Source: Burkholderiales bacterium (GTDB lineage: Bacteria; Pseudomonadota; Gammaproteobacteria; Burkholderiales; Burkholderiaceae_F). From it: a DNA stretch of 8,383 nucleotides. Where the stretch lies: assembly GCA_021298875.1 (NCBI GenBank), contig JAJTHJ010000258.1:1-8383 (forward strand), in the 5' to 3' direction. A program made the position numbers and the translations under genes. Positions 6,848 through 8,383 of this stretch are shown here, one piece after another (position 1 is the first letter of the stretch; the number at the start of each line of letters is the position of its first letter). The notes beneath the pieces are model-generated. The model saw only the letters and a program-made list of their open reading frames with translations, was not told the DNA's origin and searched no databases.

Positions 6848-7987
6848 ATGAAGAACAACGCGCTTCCGCTGGCCATCGTGGGCGGCGGCCCGACTGGGTT
6901 GGCCTGCGCACTGCTGCTCGCGCGGCGCGGACTGGCGTCGGTCGTGATCGAGCCGCGCGCGCTCGCCGACGCACAGAACGACCGCCGCCTGCTCGCGCTG
7001 GCGCGCGGCAGTTGGGATGCGCTGCGGCCGCTGCTCGGCGCCGCCGCCCCGCCCACCGCCGCGATCACCGAGGTGCACGTCAGTTCTGCCGGCGAGTTCG
7101 GTGTCACGCGGCTTGCGGCGAGCGATCACGGCGGCGAACCGCTCGGCGCCACCGTGCATTACGGCGATCTGGTGGCCGCACTCGACCGCGCGACGATAGC
7201 CAGCACGCAGATCGAAGTCGCGCGCGGGCGGCGCGTCGTTGGCATGGCGCAGAAGCCCGAGCGCGTGACGATCACGCTGGACGACGGCGGCACAGTCGAC
7301 GCCGCGCTCGCCATCCACGCCGACGGCACGGCCAGCGCCGCCGACGAGGACGACGCCGCGCTGCCCTGGGCGCTGATCGGCGAAGTCGTGCTGGCCGGCC
7401 CGCCCGCCGGCATGGCGTTCGAGCGCTTTACGCGCGACGGGCCGCTGGCGCTGCTGCCCGCGCCGAGCGACCGCGGCGCGCTCTGGTCGCTCGTGTGGTG
7501 CTCCGATCGGGCCACGGTGCAGCGCCGGCCCGCGTTGGGCGCGGGCGAGTTCACCGCCGAGTTGCAGGCCGCGCTCGGGCCGCGGCTGGCACGCGTCGCG
7601 TCGGTCGTTGGCCCGCGCAGCGCCTATCCGCTGCGCAGCCGCGCGCGCGAGGCGCTGGTCGAGCATCGCGCCGTCTGGCTCGGCAATGCCGCGCAGACCT
7701 TGCATCCGGTTGCCGGCCAGGGTTTCAACCTCGGGCTGCGCGACGCGGTGGTGTTGGCCGACGAACTCGCGGCCCACGCCGACGCACCCGCCGCCCTGCA
7801 CGCCTACGCGCAGCGGCGCCGGGCCGACCGCGCCGCCATTACCACGGTGACGCGCTGGCTGCCGCAGGTTTTCGCCACCCGCGCCGCGCCCATCGCGGCC
7901 GCGCGAATGCTGGGTCTCGCCGCCCTCGACCTGCTGCCGCCGGCACGGCGGGGGTTGGCGGAGCTGCTGATGTTCGGAGTGAGATAG
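6848..7987 (+). CDS. UbiH/UbiF/COQ6-family FAD-dependent hydroxylase, probably of ubiquinone biosynthesis
   Basis: Members are class A flavoprotein monooxygenases that hydroxylate the ubiquinone ring using FAD, NAD(P)H and O2. In this 379-residue protein the FAD dinucleotide-binding motif is VGGGPTGLACALLLARRG (11-28), followed by the acidic E35. RRLLALARGSW (46-56) matches the family's R-x-x-AL-x-x-GS segment. The C-terminal FAD motif is complete: GNAAQTLHPVAGQGFN (279-294) followed by LGLRDA. The mid-protein GADG region is unusual: it reads HADGTASAADEDD (157-169), without the following arginine or the Y-x-Q motif, and is shortened. It lies 12 bp after murU and may be cotranscribed. The exact ring position cannot be decided; ubiH is the likeliest label because such a gene sits near dusB in betaproteobacteria, but UbiF/UbiI/UbiM-type activity is possible. 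A catabolic monooxygenase is less likely. Confidence 0.85.
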   Translation: MKNNALPLAIVGGGPTGLACALLLARRGLASVVIEPRALADAQNDRRLLALARGSWDALRPLLGAAAPPTAAITEVHVSSAGEFGVTRLAASDHGGEPLGATVHYGDLVAALDRATIASTQIEVARGRRVVGMAQKPERVTITLDDGGTVDAALAIHADGTASAADEDDAALPWALIGEVVLAGPPAGMAFERFTRDGPLALLPAPSDRGALWSLVWCSDRATVQRRPALGAGEFTAELQAALGPRLARVASVVGPRSAYPLRSRAREALVEHRAVWLGNAAQTLHPVAGQGFNLGLRDAVVLADELAAHADAPAALHAYAQRRRADRAAITTVTRWLPQVFATRAAPIAAARMLGLAALDLLPPARRGLAELLMFGVR

Positions 7988-7999
7988 TCGGGAGTCGGG
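7986..7999 (+). repeat. Two tandem copies of 7-bp AGTCGGG
   Basis: AGTCGGG occurs twice in direct succession, followed by a partial third copy (AG). The first copy begins inside the TAG stop of the flavoprotein gene. It is very short and could be chance, but a second 7-bp-period duplication lies 32 bp downstream in the same spacer. Confidence 0.5.
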
Positions 8000-8000
8000 A

Positions 8001-8035
8001 GCGACGAAGCCGAGTAGCCAGCATCGGTTCGACGT
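8001..8035 (+). terminator. Imperfect hairpin after the flavoprotein gene, possible terminator or structured repeat
   Basis: The arms GCGACGAAGCCGA (8001-8013) and TCGGTTCGACGT (8024-8035) pair over 11 positions, counting one G-T, with one A-A mismatch and one bulged G, around a 10-base loop. It begins 14 bases after the stop codon. Downstream sequence is TTCACGTTTCACC rather than a clean T run, so intrinsic termination would be weak. It may instead be part of an intergenic repeat element. Confidence 0.35.
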
Positions 8036-8047
8036 TTCACGTTTCAC
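8032..8047 (+). repeat. Two tandem copies of 7-bp ACGTTTC plus AC
   Basis: ACGTTTC is repeated directly and then followed by AC, giving GTTTCACGTTTCAC. It overlaps the right foot of the hairpin at 8001-8035. It has the same 7-bp period as the AGTCGGG duplication at 7986-7999. Confidence 0.5.
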
Positions 8048-8068
8048 CCTCGCACAGCACCACGGCGA

Positions 8069-8074
8069 TAAAAT
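8069..8074 (+). promoter_or_regulatory. Candidate -10 box (TAAAAT) for dusB
   Basis: TAAAAT matches five of six bases of the consensus -10 in an otherwise GC-rich context (GCGATAAAATCCGCG). It would give a leader of about 30 bases before the dusB ATG. No good -35 lies at 16-18 bases; TTCACC at 8043-8048 is 20 bases away, which is too far for a normal promoter. An independent dusB promoter is plausible because the preceding spacer is much longer than those upstream. Confidence 0.3.
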
Positions 8075-8110
8075 CCGCGCTCTCCCTTCCGTAGCCTCGA
8101 TCCCCCGTCC

Positions 8111-8383
8111 ATGCGCATCGGCCCTTACGCGCCGGCTAATCGCGTTTTCGTCGCGCCGATGGCGGGAGTCACCGACCGGCCCTACCGCCAACTGTGCAAG
8201 CGCCTGGGCGCCGGCTATGCGGTCTCCGAGATGGCGGCCTCCAACCCGCGCCTGTGGGCGAGCGAGAAAACCTCGCGCCGGTTGAACCACGACGGCGAGG
8301 CCGAGCCGAGCGCGGTGCAACTGGCCGGCGCCGATCCGCAGATGCTGGCCGAGGCCGCGCGCTACAACGTCGCGCGCGGCGCG
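8111..8383 (+). CDS. dusB: tRNA-dihydrouridine synthase DusB, N-terminal 91 residues (3' end outside window)
   Basis: Dus enzymes are FMN-dependent TIM-barrel flavoproteins that reduce specific uridines in tRNA to dihydrouridine using NADPH. The fragment opens MRIGPYAPANRVFVAPMAGV, closely resembling E. coli DusB, which also begins MRIG-x-Y; this fixes the start at the ATG at 8111. FMN-site motif APMAGVTDRPYRQLC is at 15-29. The family segment VSEMAASNPRLWASEK follows at 38-53, then VQLAGADPQMLAEAA at 69-83. The frame stays open to the last base of the window, where the strand with R-N-V-x-x-GA is reached. The catalytic cysteine region lies beyond the edge. In many beta- and gammaproteobacteria dusB is followed by fis, which would be expected just outside. 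The DusB rather than DusA or DusC subtype is judged from the N-terminus and is fairly secure. Confidence 0.95.
   Translation, partial: MRIGPYAPANRVFVAPMAGVTDRPYRQLCKRLGAGYAVSEMAASNPRLWASEKTSRRLNHDGEAEPSAVQLAGADPQMLAEAARYNVARGA

Larger units (their letters stand above)
7988..8110. other. Intergenic region between the flavoprotein gene and dusB
   Basis: This 123-bp spacer is the longest non-coding stretch in the window. In order it holds most of a 7-bp tandem duplication, an imperfect hairpin, a second 7-bp tandem duplication, a TAAAAT promoter-like hexamer and a pyrimidine-rich leader (CTCTCCCTTCC) before dusB. No RNA gene or plausible small protein gene was found in it. Confidence 0.65.

Noticed and set aside
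6715..8094. 459-codon plus-strand frame overlapping murU and the flavoprotein gene
   Set aside because: Extremely arginine- and alanine-rich, low complexity, and fully overlaps genes with clear motifs in another frame.
7988..8110. Possible small RNA gene in the spacer before dusB
   Set aside because: A hairpin and a -10-like box exist, but the box lies downstream of the hairpin and points into dusB. There is no promoter-hairpin-terminator arrangement for a separate transcript.
6821..8320. 499-codon open frame on the minus strand across the flavoprotein gene, spacer and dusB start
   Set aside because: It is antisense to two well-identified genes. Its composition is the Arg/Gly/Gln/His-rich mix typical of shadow frames in GC-rich DNA, and it has no recognisable domain.

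Overview
The window is a compact, GC-rich (roughly two-thirds G+C by eye) piece of chromosome from a Gram-negative bacterium, most likely a betaproteobacterium (Rhodocyclales- or Burkholderiales-like). That placement rests on protein character and gene order only, because no marker RNA is present. It is housekeeping DNA: eight genes, six complete and two cut by the window edges, with no insertion sequence, tRNA, rRNA, CRISPR array or phage gene that I can see.

Left block (1-5013, minus strand). Read in transcription order this is lptD, surA, pdxA, rsmA, the classic proteobacterial order. LptD is the outer-membrane lipopolysaccharide translocon, SurA the periplasmic chaperone that helps fold such beta-barrels, PdxA an enzyme of vitamin B6 synthesis, and RsmA (KsgA) the 16S rRNA dimethyltransferase, cut by the left edge. 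All three internal junctions overlap by 1-4 bases, so the block looks like one translationally coupled operon. A perfect TATAAT on the minus strand at 5043-5048 is the best candidate for its promoter.

Right block (5107-8383, plus strand). A divergent 93-bp spacer leads to amgK (sugar kinase) and murU (nucleotidyltransferase). This pair recycles cell-wall MurNAc directly to UDP-MurNAc, bypassing MurA and MurB. A UbiH-family flavin hydroxylase follows after 12 bp. After a 123-bp spacer comes the start of dusB (tRNA dihydrouridine synthase), cut by the right edge. Envelope functions thus lie back to back: LPS export and barrel folding on one side, peptidoglycan recycling on the other.

I found no undescribed multi-gene system. 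The points most worth a second look are: the spacer 7988-8110, with two 7-bp-period tandem duplications flanking an imperfect hairpin; the UbiH-like protein, which lacks usual residues of its second FAD-binding region; an LptD with exactly two cysteines, enough for only one interdomain disulfide; and a changed glycine-rich motif in MurU.
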